Source of the DNA: Hyphococcus sp.
GTDB lineage: Bacteria > Pseudomonadota > Alphaproteobacteria > Caulobacterales > Parvularculaceae
Direction of reading: 5' to 3'
Assembly: GCA_021604585.1 (NCBI GenBank)
Contig: BQJG01000015.1
Span: 1 to 57,089, forward strand
DNA length: 57,089 nucleotides
Shown piece after piece: positions 8,601 to 16,325 of this stretch. Numbering within the stretch: the first letter of the stretch is position 1; every line of letters begins with the position of its first letter. The notes below the pieces were generated by a model. That model was not told the origin of the DNA and made no database searches. It worked only from the letters and a program-made list of their open reading frames with translations. The position numbers were made by a program, and so were the translations under genes.

Positions 8601-9418
8601 GTTCCGCCGGACTTAACCGCGCCTGCCGCTGCATCGCCGACTTTGAGAAACGACAACAGGCCTGAACTTTTCCCGCCGCTGGAAAGCGGTTCGTCTGCCC
8701 CGCGAATATTGGAGAAGTTAGTTCCAGAGCCGGAACCATATTTGAACAGCAGCGCTTCGCGCTTCCACAAATCCATCACGCCGCCGTCGCCGGTCAGCGT
8801 GTCATCGACCGATTGTATGAAACAGGCATGTGGTTGCGGACGCTCATAAGCGCTGTCGGATTCAGTGAGCGCGCCAGTCAGGTGGTCGACGTAATAGTGG
8901 CCCTGTCCCGCAGCATCAATTCCATACGCCCAATGCAACCCTGTGTTAAACCACTGTGGCGAGTTGGGCGCTGCGATCTGCAGGGCGAGCATCGCGCGCA
9001 TTTCTTCCATATAGGCGAGCGCTGCTTCTTCATTATCGAAATATCCGCCCTTCCAGCCCCAATAGGTCCAGGCGCCGGCCATACGGTCGAAGATTTGCTT
9101 GGCGGAGGTTTCTGCGCCGTAGCGTTCGTCTGCGGGAAGCTTCGCCAGCGCGGCGATATCCGGCATGGAACGCTGCAGGAAATCGGGCACGCCCTTTTCC
9201 CTGACTTTTTTTGTTCGCGCCGGAACGCCCGCTTTGCGTAAATATTTCTGAGCCAGCACATCGATCGCGGTCTGGCTCCAGCCTTTGGGAACCTCAAGAT
9301 CTCGCATTTCGAAAATGGTCTCGCCGGATATGCTGCGAATCTCCGAATCGGCGCGCCGGAACACCGCGCCGCCATAGGGCGCGCTAGATGTCTCCGAAAA
9401 AAGGCGATCGATGCGCAT
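5687..9418 (-). CDS. nrdJ: Adenosylcobalamin-dependent (class II) ribonucleotide reductase
   Basis: NrdJ reduces ribonucleotides to deoxyribonucleotides with a B12 cofactor radical and works with or without oxygen. The 1243-residue length is typical of the long alphaproteobacterial form. Visible marks are the N-terminal MRIDRLFSE, the substrate loop GSGSGTNFSNIRG near residue 226, the NPCSEYMF active-site motif near 471, PTGTIGLVMDCDTTGIEPD, and a C-terminal zinc-ribbon-like tail with CSDCGQF and CLKCESCG where the redox-relay cysteines lie. No other ribonucleotide reductase is in the window. On the minus strand a TATATT hexamer about 40 bases upstream of the start is a plausible -10 box. Confidence 0.97.
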   Translation of the reverse strand: MRIDRLFSETSSAPYGGAVFRRADSEIRSISGETIFEMRDLEVPKGWSQTAIDVLAQKYLRKAGVPARTKKVREKGVPDFLQRSMPDIAALAKLPADERYGAETSAKQIFDRMAGAWTYWGWKGGYFDNEEAALAYMEEMRAMLALQIAAPNSPQWFNTGLHWAYGIDAAGQGHYYVDHLTGALTESDSAYERPQPHACFIQSVDDTLTGDGGVMDLWKREALLFKYGSGSGTNFSNIRGADEPLSSGGKSSGLLSFLKVGDAAAGAVKSGGTTRRAAKMVVVDADHPDIEDFVSWKTREEEKVAALVAGSRAMAKHLPLVLEACWKSEDKETRFDPKQNASLKAAIKDAKKAFIPDVSIRRVIDFARQGYRRINVDAYDLDWDSESYRTVSGQNANNSVRVTDGFLSAVNDDGHWSLTRRTDGEPVKTIRARALWSNICSAAWTCADPGLQFHDTINAWHTCPAGGDIRASNPCSEYMFLDDTACNLASLNLLKFRTDGEFDADGFEHACRLWTLTLEISVMMAQYPSSEIARRSFDYRTLGLGYANLGGLLMSSGIGYDSDEGRAIAAGVTALMTGAAYRASAEMASAVGPFAKFVDNREAMLRVLRNHRRACAGTAIGGAFEGLAVEPMQFDADACPWRELTDAARRLWNEAYELGAINGFRNAQVSVIAPTGTIGLVMDCDTTGIEPDFALVKFKKLAGGGMLKIINRAVPAALKSLGYSDAEISDINHYASGRGTLVDAPGFSLDELRREGFEDRHIKALEERLKTTFDLTYAFTPQALGEDFCVHILGMRESELSLTGYDVLRFLGFADEEIHQANLYCCGAMTVEGAPHLKEEHYAIFDCANPCGRIGTRALSVEAHLKMMAAAQPFISGAISKTVNLPAYASIGDCAKSYMLAWRMGLKSIALYRDGSKLSQPLAAALLAPESDEEEDDLQTEIAAAPNAQKSKIVAERIVERIIERTPGRRRLPDRRKGYIQKAIVGGHKVYLHTGEFDDGELGEVFIDMHKEGAAFRSLMNNFAIAVSLGLQYGVPLEEFVDAYVFTRFDPSGPVQGNDQIKNATSILDYIFRELAISYLGRADLAHVHPEESAVDAIGRGVDMEKTQADATKLISKGFSRSTVTDNLVILRGGDFDRLRHSANEARGVSGPDDGDIEVEIEEAPEITRAESPPEIEAQIAKLADAVNQKVPRGVLATPGNARAEARIKGYEGDACSDCGQFTLVRNGACLKCESCGASTGCS

Positions 9419-9682
9419 CTATCTCTGTCCTCGGGGCGCGAGCGCGCCCTGCTGGTAATATAGTCACCCTGAGCGCCAGCCTCCAGAAGCAGCGCCAGAA
9501 TGTGGGGTTCAGCTTATTTTCCCCTGATTTCAAGGGAAAAACACCCCGGCGGGAGAGCCTGCAGGCCGGATTTTCCGGCCTTTCGATGACCGCCCCCTCT
9601 ATTGCCGCCAATGGCAACGGGCGCCATATTCGCGCCGCTTGCCGGGGGTAGTCATAACTCTGGAATATTTTGGGAATCCTGC
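9419..9682. promoter_or_regulatory. Divergent nrdJ / NDUFA12 intergenic region
   Basis: This 264-base region drives genes on both strands. On the minus strand a TATATT element (RC of 9457-9462) lies about 40 bases before nrdJ; its neighbourhood faintly resembles an NrdR-box half (ACTATATT) but has no second box. A hairpin with an 8-bp stem, AGGCCGGA/TCCGGCCT, occupies 9563-9581. No small ORF with a credible ribosome site was found. Confidence 0.3.
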
Positions 9683-10093
9683 ATGTTTTCACAGCTTTTT
9701 ACCTGGTGGAACTCCGGCACTTACGGAACTTCATTCACCCTCTGGCGCCGGGGGGCGCGGCTCATCGGCACGGACGAGCAGGGAAATCGCTATTTTGAGG
9801 AAAAAGACCCGAGTCTGCCGGGCAGCGAAGGAACGCGCCGCCGCCGTTGGGTGGTTTATCACGGCATTGCCGAAGCCTCGCGCGTGCCGCCCGATTGGCA
9901 TGGCTGGTTGCACCACACCTTTGAGGAAGCGCCCACCGTCGCGCCCTTGACGCGCCGGACCTTCGAGAAGGATCATCTCCCGAATATGACCGGCACGCCC
10001 TTGGCCTATCACCCCAAAGGCAGCCTATCGCGAACCGGCGGTCCAGCGAATGTTGAAGATGATTACGAAGCCTGGGCGCCGGATAACGCTTAG
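9683..10093 (+). CDS. NADH:ubiquinone oxidoreductase subunit NDUFA12-like
   Basis: This 136-residue protein is the bacterial homologue of the mitochondrial complex I accessory subunit NDUFA12 (B17.2). The family signature is clear: GTSFTLWRRGARLIGTDEQG, then DPSLPGSEGTRRRRWVVYHG and the VPPDWHGWLHHT block, all in the expected order. The ATG at 9683 was preferred over an upstream in-frame ATG because the conserved region starts only about 12 residues later. It acts at complex I on the inner membrane and is a hallmark of alphaproteobacteria. It is followed 23 bases later by mlaD, an order widely conserved in this class. Confidence 0.93.
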   Translation: MFSQLFTWWNSGTYGTSFTLWRRGARLIGTDEQGNRYFEEKDPSLPGSEGTRRRRWVVYHGIAEASRVPPDWHGWLHHTFEEAPTVAPLTRRTFEKDHLPNMTGTPLAYHPKGSLSRTGGPANVEDDYEAWAPDNA

Positions 10094-10116
10094 AGATCAA
10101 CCAGAGAGGCAGCTTT

Positions 10117-10611
10117 ATGAGCCGCGCCGGATTTTTTGAAACCATCGTCGGAGTGATTGTCATTGGCGTCGCTGCGGGGTTTCTCGCTTTTGCTTATGGT
10201 GTGAGCGGGAGGGGCATAGATCGGGATCACTATCGTCTCGGCGCTGTGTTTGGCCGTGTCGACGGCGTGACCGTCGGCTCAGAAGTCCGCATTGCCGGCG
10301 TAAAGGTTGGTTCCGTCTCCGCCAACAAACTCGACCCGAAAACTTACGAAGCCAATGTCGAACTCGCAATTGACGCCAATGTCGCGATTCCACAGGATTC
10401 GGTCGCCAAAGTGGTGTCGGACGGAATTCTCGGCGGCGCGCATATTGCGATCGAACCGGGCGGCGCAGAGGAAATGCTGCAGCAGGGTGATCGCATCACG
10501 ATTACACAAGGTTCAGTCGACTTGCTGAGCCTTGCTGTGCAAGCGTTCACTGCGCCTGGCGGCAAAGCAAAAGCAGATGCGCCGAAAGCAGACCCGTTGG
10601 GAGACCTTTAA
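10117..10611 (+). CDS. mlaD: MlaD-type MCE-domain phospholipid transport protein
   Basis: The protein has one N-terminal membrane helix (about 8-27, IVGVIVIGVAAGFLAFAYGV) followed by an MCE domain (about 38-115, including RVDGVTVGSEVRIAGVKVGS and GILGGAHIAIEPGG) and a short charged tail. This matches MlaD, the hexameric substrate-binding ring of the Mla ABC system that moves phospholipids between the membranes to keep outer-membrane asymmetry. At 164 residues it is of normal length. The mlaF, mlaE, mlaB and mlaC partners are not in this window. The stop codon is immediately followed by the ATG of the DUF2155 gene, so the two are surely cotranscribed. Confidence 0.92.
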   Translation: MSRAGFFETIVGVIVIGVAAGFLAFAYGVSGRGIDRDHYRLGAVFGRVDGVTVGSEVRIAGVKVGSVSANKLDPKTYEANVELAIDANVAIPQDSVAKVVSDGILGGAHIAIEPGGAEEMLQQGDRITITQGSVDLLSLAVQAFTAPGGKAKADAPKADPLGDL

Positions 10612-11223
10612 ATGCGTTGCGTATGGTTGATGGCGGCGGCTGTCGTGTTTTCAGCGTCTGCTCTGGCGCAAGAAGAGCCGGTCGTCGAAGAATTAAGCGA
10701 GCTCGATCAATTGTCGCGCGCGCAAGATGATCCGTTTGCCGGCGTCATCGAGGACAGCAAGCGCGAACCCATCTCGGTGACATTGCGGGCGCTTAACAAG
10801 ATCACGGCCAGATACACTGATCTTGAAATTGAGATGAACCAGATTGCACATTTTGGTTCGCTGGAAATTCAGCCTCGCACTTGCGACAAGCGTCCGCCCG
10901 AAGAATTTCCGGAAACAACGGCGTTTCTCGAGATTTATGACCTTGAATTCAACAACCGGCAAAGCGATTTGAAAATACAGCCGCCGGAAGTTCTTGAAGA
11001 CGAGATAGAAACGCGAGAGCTGGATGTATTGCCAGGCGAAGCGGTCGGCGAGACGCCGACCTTCGCAGCGCCGGCGCCGATCGTACTCGAAGGGCCGAAG
11101 GCTGAAGGCGTCAACATTTTCCGCGGCTGGATGTTTGCATCTTCACCGGCGTTGAATGCGTTAGAGCATCCTGTCTATGACGTCTGGGTGATCGATTGCA
11201 AAACGCAGGCGGCGTCTAACTGA
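10612..11223 (+). CDS. DUF2155 periplasmic protein
   Basis: A signal peptide is evident at residues 1-19 (cleavage after ASALA). The conserved DUF2155 core starts at SVTLRALNKITARYTDLEI and includes the TCDKRPPEEFPE segment and the closing IFRGWMFASSPALNALEHPV-YDVWVIDC block, where paired cysteines probably make a disulfide. An acidic proline-rich insertion (about 110-165) separates the two halves. The function is unknown, but in alphaproteobacteria it commonly follows NDUFA12/mlaD, which suggests an envelope role. Its last 49 bases overlap the end of aat on the opposite strand. Confidence 0.88.
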   Translation: MRCVWLMAAAVVFSASALAQEEPVVEELSELDQLSRAQDDPFAGVIEDSKREPISVTLRALNKITARYTDLEIEMNQIAHFGSLEIQPRTCDKRPPEEFPETTAFLEIYDLEFNNRQSDLKIQPPEVLEDEIETRELDVLPGEAVGETPTFAAPAPIVLEGPKAEGVNIFRGWMFASSPALNALEHPVYDVWVIDCKTQAASN

Positions 11224-11840
11224 TCTGGCGCTGCGAAGAAATTCGCCTCAGCATCGAGCGCATCTTCCAAGATGATCTGATATTCGGCGTCTTTCATGCC
11301 AATCAGTCCGAATTGTGTCAGGTGTTCATTAAAAAACTGGGCGTCAATGAAGTGAAAGCCGCCTAGTTTTAATCGCGCCATTAAATGAAGCATGGCGATT
11401 TTGCTGGCGTCGGTTTCACGCGAAAACATGCTTTCGCCGCAAAAGACAGCCCCAACCACAACGCCATAAAGACCGCCGACGAGTTTCCCATCTCTCCAGC
11501 ATTCAACACAGTGAGCGTGTTCTTGAAAATGCAGTTCTGTGTAGGCTTCGATGATGGCGTCGTTGATCCATGTGTCGGGTCGCGCCTTTGTCGCTTCAGC
11601 GCAGGCGGCGATGACATCTGCAAATGCGGTGTTGATGCGGATTTCAAATGGTTCTGTTTTTAAAAATCTCGCTAGTTTCTTTGGCGCGTGCATAGCGTCG
11701 AGTGGAATGACCCCGCGTTCATCAGGCAGCACCCAGACGACATTGGCGTCATCTCGCGCGCGGGCCATTGGGAAATAGCCGAGCGTATACGCCTTTAAGA
11801 GGTCGTCGGTTGGGATGGAGTTGGCCGAATCGCGGGGCAT
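11175..11840 (-). CDS. aat: Leucyl/phenylalanyl-tRNA-protein transferase
   Basis: Aat adds Leu or Phe to proteins with N-terminal Arg or Lys, marking them for ClpS-ClpAP degradation in the N-end rule pathway. Family motifs are LLKAYTLGYFPMA near the start, VECWRDGKLVGGLYGVVVG with GESMF just after, and GGFHFIDAQFFNEHL. The ATG at 11840 gives 221 residues, the usual size; an ATG at 11903 would add 21 residues unlike the family. The 3' end overlaps the DUF2155 gene head-on by 49 bases. It follows accB-accC, a common alphaproteobacterial arrangement. Confidence 0.93.
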   Translation of the reverse strand: MPRDSANSIPTDDLLKAYTLGYFPMARARDDANVVWVLPDERGVIPLDAMHAPKKLARFLKTEPFEIRINTAFADVIAACAEATKARPDTWINDAIIEAYTELHFQEHAHCVECWRDGKLVGGLYGVVVGAVFCGESMFSRETDASKIAMLHLMARLKLGGFHFIDAQFFNEHLTQFGLIGMKDAEYQIILEDALDAEANFFAAPDQLDAACVLQSITQTS

Positions 11841-11933
11841 GACGCGATTATGCGCCGTGCATGCGCACCAGATCAACGATCTAGGCGGCAACGTGATCCG
11901 CATTCGTGCTGACGTTAACCAAGAATCGGCGAG

Positions 11934-13277
11934 TTAGGTGCTTTTTTCGAGCCACTCTTCCAGCCAGTGGATGTGATAGTCGCCTTTTTGGAAGGAAGGG
12001 TCTTCGACAAGGTCGACGAATAGCGGCACCGTCGTTTCGATCCCGACAAACACCATTTCCGATAGCGCTCGCCGCAGTCGCGCAATGCAGTGGGCTCGAT
12101 CATCGCCGTAAACAATCAGCTTGCCGATCATTGAGTCGTAATAAGGCGGGATTTTGTAGCCGGTGTAGACCGCGCTGTCGAAACGCACGCCCGGGCCGCC
12201 GGCGGAATGGAATTGTTTTATCTCACCCGGAGAGGGGCGGAATGTTTTGGGATTCTCCGCGTTGACGCGGCATTCGATGGCGTGGCCTTTGAACTTGATG
12301 TCGTCCTGGCTGAAGCTCAGCTTGGCGCCGGCTGCAACCATGATTTGTTCGCGCACGAGATCAACACCGGTGACCTGTTCGGTAATCGGATGTTCAACCT
12401 GTAGTCGCGTATTCATCTCGATGAAATAGAACTCGCCATTCTCATAAAGAAACTCGATGGTGCCCGCACCGAGGTAACCAAGCTTTTCGATGGCTTTGCG
12501 AACGGTTTCTCCGATCGTTACTCGTTCTTTCGCGGTAAGAGCTGGGGAGAGCGCTTCCTCCAGCACCTTCTGGTGGCGGCGTTGAAGCGAGCAATCGCGT
12601 TCACCAAGCTGGACGACATTGCCGTGGCTGTCGGCGATGATCTGCAATTCAATATGGCGAGGCAGTTCGAGATATTTTTCGAGGTATACAGCATCATCGC
12701 CAAACGCCGCTTTCGATTCGGCTTTTGCGGTGGAGAGCGCTTCAGACAAGTCAGCCGGCGTTCTGGCGAGTTTCATACCGCGTCCGCCGCCGCCAGAGGA
12801 AGCTTTGACGAGCACTGGAAAGCCGATCTTGTCCGCCGCCGCCTTGGCTTCTTCATATGAATTTACAGCGCCATCGGAACCGGGCACCAAGGGGATGCCA
12901 GCTTTCCCGACTGCGTCTTTCGCGGCGATTTTATCGCCCATAACGCGGATATGATCGGCAGTGGGGCCGATGAAGGTGATATTGTGCGCAGCGACGATGT
13001 CGGCGAAACGCGCATTCTCCGACAAAAACCCATAGCCAGGGTGAATAGCATCCGCGCCGGTAATTTCCGCGGCTGATATGATCGCGGGAATGTTGAGGTA
13101 GCTGTCTTTTGGCGAAGGTGGGCCGATGCAAACGCTTTCATCTGCAAGCCGCACATGCATTGCGTTTTCATCAGCCGTCGAATGGACAGCCACGGTTGAG
13201 ATTCCGAGTTCCTTGCACGCCCGGTGAATCCGAAGGGCGATTTCACCACGATTGGCGATCAGGACCTTATTGAACAT
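11934..13277 (-). CDS. accC: Biotin carboxylase subunit of acetyl-CoA carboxylase
   Basis: AccC carboxylates the biotin of AccB with ATP and bicarbonate, the first half-reaction of fatty acid synthesis. The 447-residue protein is full length. It starts MFNKVLIANRGEIALRIHRA and has the glycine-rich ATP-grasp loop KASSGGGGRGMKLA (about 160-173), the RDCSLQRRHQK motif and EMNTRLQVEHPITEQVTGVD near 288-307 with the catalytic Arg. It lies 46 bases downstream of accB and is certainly in the aroQ-accB-accC transcript. Partner accA lies at 51.9 kb; accD is not in the window. Confidence 0.98.
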   Translation of the reverse strand: MFNKVLIANRGEIALRIHRACKELGISTVAVHSTADENAMHVRLADESVCIGPPSPKDSYLNIPAIISAAEITGADAIHPGYGFLSENARFADIVAAHNITFIGPTADHIRVMGDKIAAKDAVGKAGIPLVPGSDGAVNSYEEAKAAADKIGFPVLVKASSGGGGRGMKLARTPADLSEALSTAKAESKAAFGDDAVYLEKYLELPRHIELQIIADSHGNVVQLGERDCSLQRRHQKVLEEALSPALTAKERVTIGETVRKAIEKLGYLGAGTIEFLYENGEFYFIEMNTRLQVEHPITEQVTGVDLVREQIMVAAGAKLSFSQDDIKFKGHAIECRVNAENPKTFRPSPGEIKQFHSAGGPGVRFDSAVYTGYKIPPYYDSMIGKLIVYGDDRAHCIARLRRALSEMVFVGIETTVPLFVDLVEDPSFQKGDYHIHWLEEWLEKST

Positions 13278-13323
13278 TTCTTATCCGTCAGTCACGCCGG
13301 CCAGTCCGGCTGAAAAGGGCGGT

Positions 13324-13797
13324 CTATTCGATGATGAGCAGCGGCTCATCAAACTCCACCGGTTGCGCATCTGTGACGAGGATTTTCAAAATCTTTCCCG
13401 CCCGCGGCGCGACAATAGGATTCATCGTCTTCATCGCTTCGACAATCAACACGGTTTGCCCCTCATTCACTTGCGATCCTTCGCGCGCGAATGGGTCGGC
13501 GCCGGGCGAGGGCGAAAGATAAACCGTACCGACCATGGGCGATTTAACGGCGCCGGGATGTGTGGCGGTGGAAGCGGCTGGAGCTGGTGCGGCCTGCGGT
13601 GCTGTCGCGGGCGCAGCAGCAGCGGCGGCAGGCGCTGGCACATATGCTACGGCGCCGCCCTGACGCGACACACGGAGCCGCACAGCGTCTTTTTCAATTT
13701 CAATTTCGGTAAGGCCGGTTTCTTCGAGGATGCCGGCGAGCTCGCGTATCCATGCGGCTTCAAGGCCGTGTTCCTTTTGGTCTTTCTTGTCGGACAT
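13324..13797 (-). CDS. accB: Biotin carboxyl carrier protein of acetyl-CoA carboxylase
   Basis: The 157-residue protein has a short helical N-terminus (ELAGILEETGLTEIEIE), a flexible Ala/Pro linker (about 55-85) and a C-terminal biotinyl domain. The biotin-attachment lysine lies in VEAMKTMNPIVAP near residue 122; Thr replaces the usual second Met of AMKM, a variant common in alphaproteobacteria. The domain begins at VKSPMVGTVYLSPSPGADPF. It sits between aroQ and accC with gaps of about 50-60 bases, so the three form one operon. Confidence 0.97.
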   Translation of the reverse strand: MSDKKDQKEHGLEAAWIRELAGILEETGLTEIEIEKDAVRLRVSRQGGAVAYVPAPAAAAAAPATAPQAAPAPAASTATHPGAVKSPMVGTVYLSPSPGADPFAREGSQVNEGQTVLIVEAMKTMNPIVAPRAGKILKILVTDAQPVEFDEPLLIIE

Positions 13798-13857
13798 TCG
13801 GTTCCCGCTTCTTCTATATCTAACGCGCCGTCTGAAGCCCCGATGAGGAGCGATCAG

Positions 13858-14310
13858 TCAGGGCGCGCGGCTTTCTATAAGGCTTTTAAGGGCTTCGACG
13901 CCCAAGCGATAGCCCGTCGCGCCGAACCCCATAATGGCGCCGTCGACTGCAGACGCCGTGACCGATTGCCGCCTGAAAGCCTCCCGGGCGTGAATATTGG
14001 AAAGGTGGAGCTCAATTTTCGGGATTTTTGCGGCTTGCAGGGCGTCCAGCAAGGCAATCGACGTATGGGTGTAAGCGCCCGGATTAATGATCAGACCGGC
14101 GCCTTTGGAAGCCGCCTCCTGGACCCAATCAACAAGGGTTCCTTCGGTATTGGACTGGCGAAACTCGACCGCGAAGCCCAATTCCTTGGCGCGTGCTTTT
14201 ACGGCAATTTCAATATCGGCGAGGGTCGCTGAGCCATAGATTTCGGGCTCTCTGGTCCCGAGCAGGTTCAGATTCGGACCGTTGAGGATGTAAATAGTCT
14301 TCGCCGCCAT
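13858..14310 (-). CDS. aroQ: Type II 3-dehydroquinate dehydratase
   Basis: AroQ converts 3-dehydroquinate to 3-dehydroshikimate in the shikimate pathway. The 150-residue type II enzyme shows NGPNLNLLGTREPEIYG with the catalytic Tyr at the end, NPGAYTHTSIALLDAL and ELHLSNIHAREAFRRQS. I used the ATG at 14310, where the first beta strand KTIYILNGP begins; the frame is open to 14412 but the extra residues are unlike the family. It leads the aroQ-accB-accC operon and is divergent from thiS. Two more shikimate genes (aroB, aroK) are at 47-49 kb. Confidence 0.96.
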   Translation of the reverse strand: MAAKTIYILNGPNLNLLGTREPEIYGSATLADIEIAVKARAKELGFAVEFRQSNTEGTLVDWVQEAASKGAGLIINPGAYTHTSIALLDALQAAKIPKIELHLSNIHAREAFRRQSVTASAVDGAIMGFGATGYRLGVEALKSLIESRAP

Positions 14311-14435
14311 TGTTTTTCGCCCGTTTTCCTTGCGAGGCCCGCTGCGCCTGAATACATCTTCGCTCTGCATAGGCTGCACCAAGATATAGAAGGCGCAGGC
14401 CGGAGACCGCAATAGAGCGAAGAGATTGAATTTTC

Positions 14436-14636
14436 ATGGATATTACCGTGAATGGTGAGCAAAAAAGGTTCCAGGCGCCGATGACCGTGGCTGGGTTGCT
14501 TTCCGCCCTGGCGCTTGAGCCGCGCAAGATTGCCGTCGAACGCAACCTCGAAATCGTGCCGAAATCGCAGTTTGGCGAAACGGCGCTATCGGATGGCGAC
14601 AAAATCGAAATCGTCCAATTTGTGGGCGGGGGATGA
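14436..14636 (+). CDS. thiS: Sulfur carrier protein ThiS
   Basis: The 66-residue beta-grasp protein ends in glycines (FVGGG). ThiS carries sulfur as a C-terminal thiocarboxylate to ThiG for thiazole formation. The sequence begins MDITVNGEQKRF, and the NLEIVPKSQFGETALSDGDK segment is typical of the family. There is no TPP riboswitch I can recognise in the 125 bases separating it from aroQ. The start of thiG lies three bases after its stop codon, so the pair is tightly coupled. Confidence 0.95.
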   Translation: MDITVNGEQKRFQAPMTVAGLLSALALEPRKIAVERNLEIVPKSQFGETALSDGDKIEIVQFVGGG

Positions 14637-14639
14637 TCA

Positions 14640-15410
14640 ATGACTGATGTTTTGGAAGTGGCGGGCCGAAAGCTGAACTCCCGCCTGATCATCGGCACCG
14701 GCAAATACAAAACTTATGAAGAAAATGCGCACGCCGCAGAGGCGGCAGGCGCAGAGATGGTGACGGTCGCCGTCCGCCGGGTGAACCTCACGGACAAAGA
14801 CAAGCCGATGCTGGTCGATTTCCTCGATCCGGAGAAATACGTCTATCTCCCCAATACCGCCGGTTGTTTCACCGCCGAAGATGCAATCCGCACCTTGCGG
14901 CTTGCGCGTGAAGCGGGTGGCTGGGAACTCGTTAAACTCGAAGTGCTGGCCGATCAGAAAACACTCTATCCGGAAATGGAAGAAACATTGCGCGCCGCGA
15001 AGCTTCTCATCAATGAAGGCTTTGACGTCATGGTCTATTGCTCTGACGATCCGGTGTATGCGCGTAAATTAGAGGACGCGGGCTGTTGCGCCATCATGCC
15101 TTTAGGTTCGTTGATCGGCTCCGGGCTTGGCATCATGAACCCTGTGAACATTCGCCTCATCGTTGAGCAGTCATCCGTGCCGGTCATAGTCGATGCAGGC
15201 GTCGGCACCGCATCCGACGCGGCCATGGCGATGGAACTTGGCTGCGATGGCGTGTTGATGAACACCGCAATTGCAGAAGCAAAAGACCCGATCCTGATGG
15301 CGAGCGCGATGAAACACGCTGTCATTGCCGGCCGTGAAGCCTATCTCGCCGGGCGCATGCCGAAGAAGCGTTACGCCGATGCGTCGTCTCCGCTGGCAGG
15401 ATTGATTTAG
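14640..15410 (+). CDS. thiG: Thiazole synthase ThiG
   Basis: ThiG condenses 1-deoxy-D-xylulose 5-phosphate, the glycine imine and ThiS sulfur into the thiazole phosphate. The 256-residue TIM-barrel shows RLIIGTGKYKTYEEN at the start, the Schiff-base lysine in LVKLEVLADQKTLYPE (about 100), GSLIGSGLGIMNP and VDAGVGTASDAAMAMELGCD. It follows thiS with only three bases between. thiE, thiC and thiD are not here, and the imine-forming ThiO is 11 kb upstream on the same strand, so this thiamine pathway is split over the chromosome. Confidence 0.97.
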   Translation: MTDVLEVAGRKLNSRLIIGTGKYKTYEENAHAAEAAGAEMVTVAVRRVNLTDKDKPMLVDFLDPEKYVYLPNTAGCFTAEDAIRTLRLAREAGGWELVKLEVLADQKTLYPEMEETLRAAKLLINEGFDVMVYCSDDPVYARKLEDAGCCAIMPLGSLIGSGLGIMNPVNIRLIVEQSSVPVIVDAGVGTASDAAMAMELGCDGVLMNTAIAEAKDPILMASAMKHAVIAGREAYLAGRMPKKRYADASSPLAGLI

Positions 15411-15442
15411 GCTTTTCAGCGAAGAAAATTAAGGATCAAGCA

Positions 15443-16174
15443 ATGGGTAATGACTTCATCAGCAAGCCAAAAGCATATGCGCGATTCGCCGGGCTGAATT
15501 ATCTCATCATTTTTGCGTTGGCGATTTTCGCAAATTTTTTCATCATGGGAAAGTTAGTTGTCAGCGGTGATGCGGTGACCACCGCATCGAATATCATGCA
15601 AAATGAAAGTTTATTCCGTCTTGGTGTCGCCTGCTTTTTTGTTGTGATGATTGCGGATGTTTTTGTCGCTTGGGCGTTGTACTTGGTGTTAAGGCCCGTA
15701 GATGCTCATCTCTCTTTGCTTTCAGCCTTCTTCCGGCTCACCTATACGATCGCGCAAATTGGTGTGTTGATGAATTTGGTCAAAGTCCTCCAGCTTGGCG
15801 GGCGCCCTGAGATTTATAATGCACTCACCGCAGAGGCTGGCGCGGCCTTCCTGTACTTTTTTCTGGCGAGTCATCAGGGCGAGTTCACGCTGACGCTTAT
15901 TTTCTTCGGCATTCACTTGCTTCTGCTCGGATATCTCATAATTCGCTCAAAATATTTGCCCGCACTTATTGGCTTATTGGTCACAGTCGCCGGCGCGGGA
16001 TATCTGGTGGATGGGTTTGCCGAAATTCTGTTTGACGGATATGGCAAGTTTGGGGGGCTGGGTCTTTACATTGTCATCTTGCCTGCCTTACTTGGCGAAG
16101 GCGCATTATGTTTGTGGCTCCTTTTGCGCGGACTCAATCAGAAGAAGTGGGACGAAATGCTCAACGCGGTTTGA
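15443..16174 (+). CDS. DUF4386-family integral membrane protein
   Basis: The 243-residue protein has about six or seven hydrophobic helices and fits the DUF4386 pattern: YARFAGLNYLIIFALAIFAN at the start, then FRLGVACFFVVMIADVFVAW followed by ALYLVLRPVDAHLSLLSAFFR. No catalytic or binding residues can be named and the function of the family is unknown. It begins 32 bases after thiG with a weak ribosome site (AAGGATCAAGCA), so readthrough from thiSG is possible, but it has no obvious link with thiamine. Confidence 0.8.
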   Translation: MGNDFISKPKAYARFAGLNYLIIFALAIFANFFIMGKLVVSGDAVTTASNIMQNESLFRLGVACFFVVMIADVFVAWALYLVLRPVDAHLSLLSAFFRLTYTIAQIGVLMNLVKVLQLGGRPEIYNALTAEAGAAFLYFFLASHQGEFTLTLIFFGIHLLLLGYLIIRSKYLPALIGLLVTVAGAGYLVDGFAEILFDGYGKFGGLGLYIVILPALLGEGALCLWLLLRGLNQKKWDEMLNAV

Positions 16175-16325
16175 GATGTGGCCGGCGCGTTAAATACCAT
16201 GACCAAACTGTAAGCGCGGCTAACCGAACCGTAATCACGCTTTATTTTAAAATCTGTTAGCTTACTTTCAGAACTGAGTTGCAATGGCTCGGTGTCTGTT
16301 CGTAAAGCAACAGAGGTGATCTCCG

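Noticed and set aside
9448..9470. NrdR box upstream of nrdJ
   Set aside because: Only a half-match (ACTATATT) and no second box at the usual spacing; better explained as a -10 element.
13252..14232. Long open frame opposite accB and aroQ
   Set aside because: Arg/Gly-rich translation with no domain; accB and aroQ on the other strand are unmistakable. Antisense frames of this kind are common in GC-rich DNA.
14311..14435. TPP riboswitch before thiS
   Set aside because: The conserved CUGAGA and ACCUGAUC elements could not be found in the 125 bases.
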